Origin: Streptomyces sp. NBC_01233
GTDB taxonomy: Bacteria; Actinomycetota; Actinomycetes; Streptomycetales; Streptomycetaceae
Assembly: GCF_035989305.1 (NCBI RefSeq)
Contig: NZ_CP108514.1
Coordinates: 9,094,501 to 9,158,500, forward strand
Direction of reading: 5' to 3'
Length of the DNA: 64,000 nt
A model generated the notes under the pieces. It was not told where the DNA came from. It saw only the letters and a list, made by a program, of their open reading frames with translations, and ran no database searches. The position numbers and the translations under genes are program-made. Each line of letters opens with the position of its first letter. Positions within the stretch are counted from its first letter, which is position 1. Positions 63,901 through 64,000 of this stretch are shown one piece after another.

Positions 63901-64000
63901 CCGGCACGGACCAGCTCGGGTCAGTGCTCTTCCCGGTCTCCGCACTGGTGGTGTTCACCCGCCCCGCGACCGGGAGCCTGGTGAATGTAGAGCTGTCACA
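63901..64000. other. Window end, no gene identified
   Basis: Last 100 nt. Open in more than one frame; too short to assign. Confidence 0.4.

Overview
The window is high-GC actinobacterial DNA, almost certainly Streptomyces. The evidence is strong third-position GC, many GTG starts and 4-nt translational overlaps, zinc-free ribosomal protein paralogues next to CobW GTPases, the DUF6230/DUF6114 pair, ESX-type secreted proteins, and paralogous Kdp systems typical of streptomycetes. It reads like accessory chromosome: metal and potassium homeostasis islands separated by gene remnants and insertion-sequence debris.

Layout. (1) 3-9390, plus strand: nine genes, the first cut by the window edge, each overlapping the next by exactly 4 nt. 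They encode a DUF364 protein, a cysteine-synthase-like PLP enzyme, a dipeptide-epimerase-like enolase-superfamily enzyme, an MFS transporter, a methyltransferase and a complete dipeptide/nickel-type ABC importer with a fused double ATPase. I read it as a metallophore-like synthesis, export and uptake operon; the product is unknown. (2) 9668-13600: a frameshifted MFS gene, a PLP-enzyme remnant, a secreted subtilisin with a P-domain, and a DUF4190-like remnant. (3) 13623-18044, minus strand: a zinc-starvation cluster with zinc-free S18, L31, L33, L32, S14 and L28, two CobW proteins and three Zur-box-like sites. (4) 18071-19122: integrase and pirin-like scars.

(5) 19123-52607: a large potassium/sodium island. 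It holds two intact APC permeases and one truncated one, a CPA1 antiporter, three KdpD proteins (one with a destroyed kinase core), one KdpE, a complete kdpFABC, two extra kdpF genes, an orphan second KdpB, a DUF4118 sensor fragment, and a pair of related GNAT-like genes with an SDR and a bL37-type ribosomal protein. Interspersed are an ESX-like gene set with a deleted effector and a secreted protein carrying a perfect 261-bp duplication. Many promoters here carry TTGACG-like hexamers repeated every 11 bp, the pattern expected for an OmpR/PhoB-type regulator. Two transporter leaders share a near-identical short RNA motif.

(6) 52604-53998: an IS701-type element inserted exactly in the CTAG that forms the stop codons of two convergent genes. 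(7) 53995-59259: a regulator-P450 divergent pair, a MerR divergent pair, and an ArsR-CDF metal efflux operon. (8) 59260-61575: decayed genes and IS5/DHFR remnants. (9) 61576-63900: DUF6230, DUF6114 and a proline-rich secreted or membrane protein.

Several genes are broken by single-base changes in homopolymer runs, so either decay is common here or the assembly has indel errors; raw reads would decide. All function calls are from reading the sequence; no database search was run.
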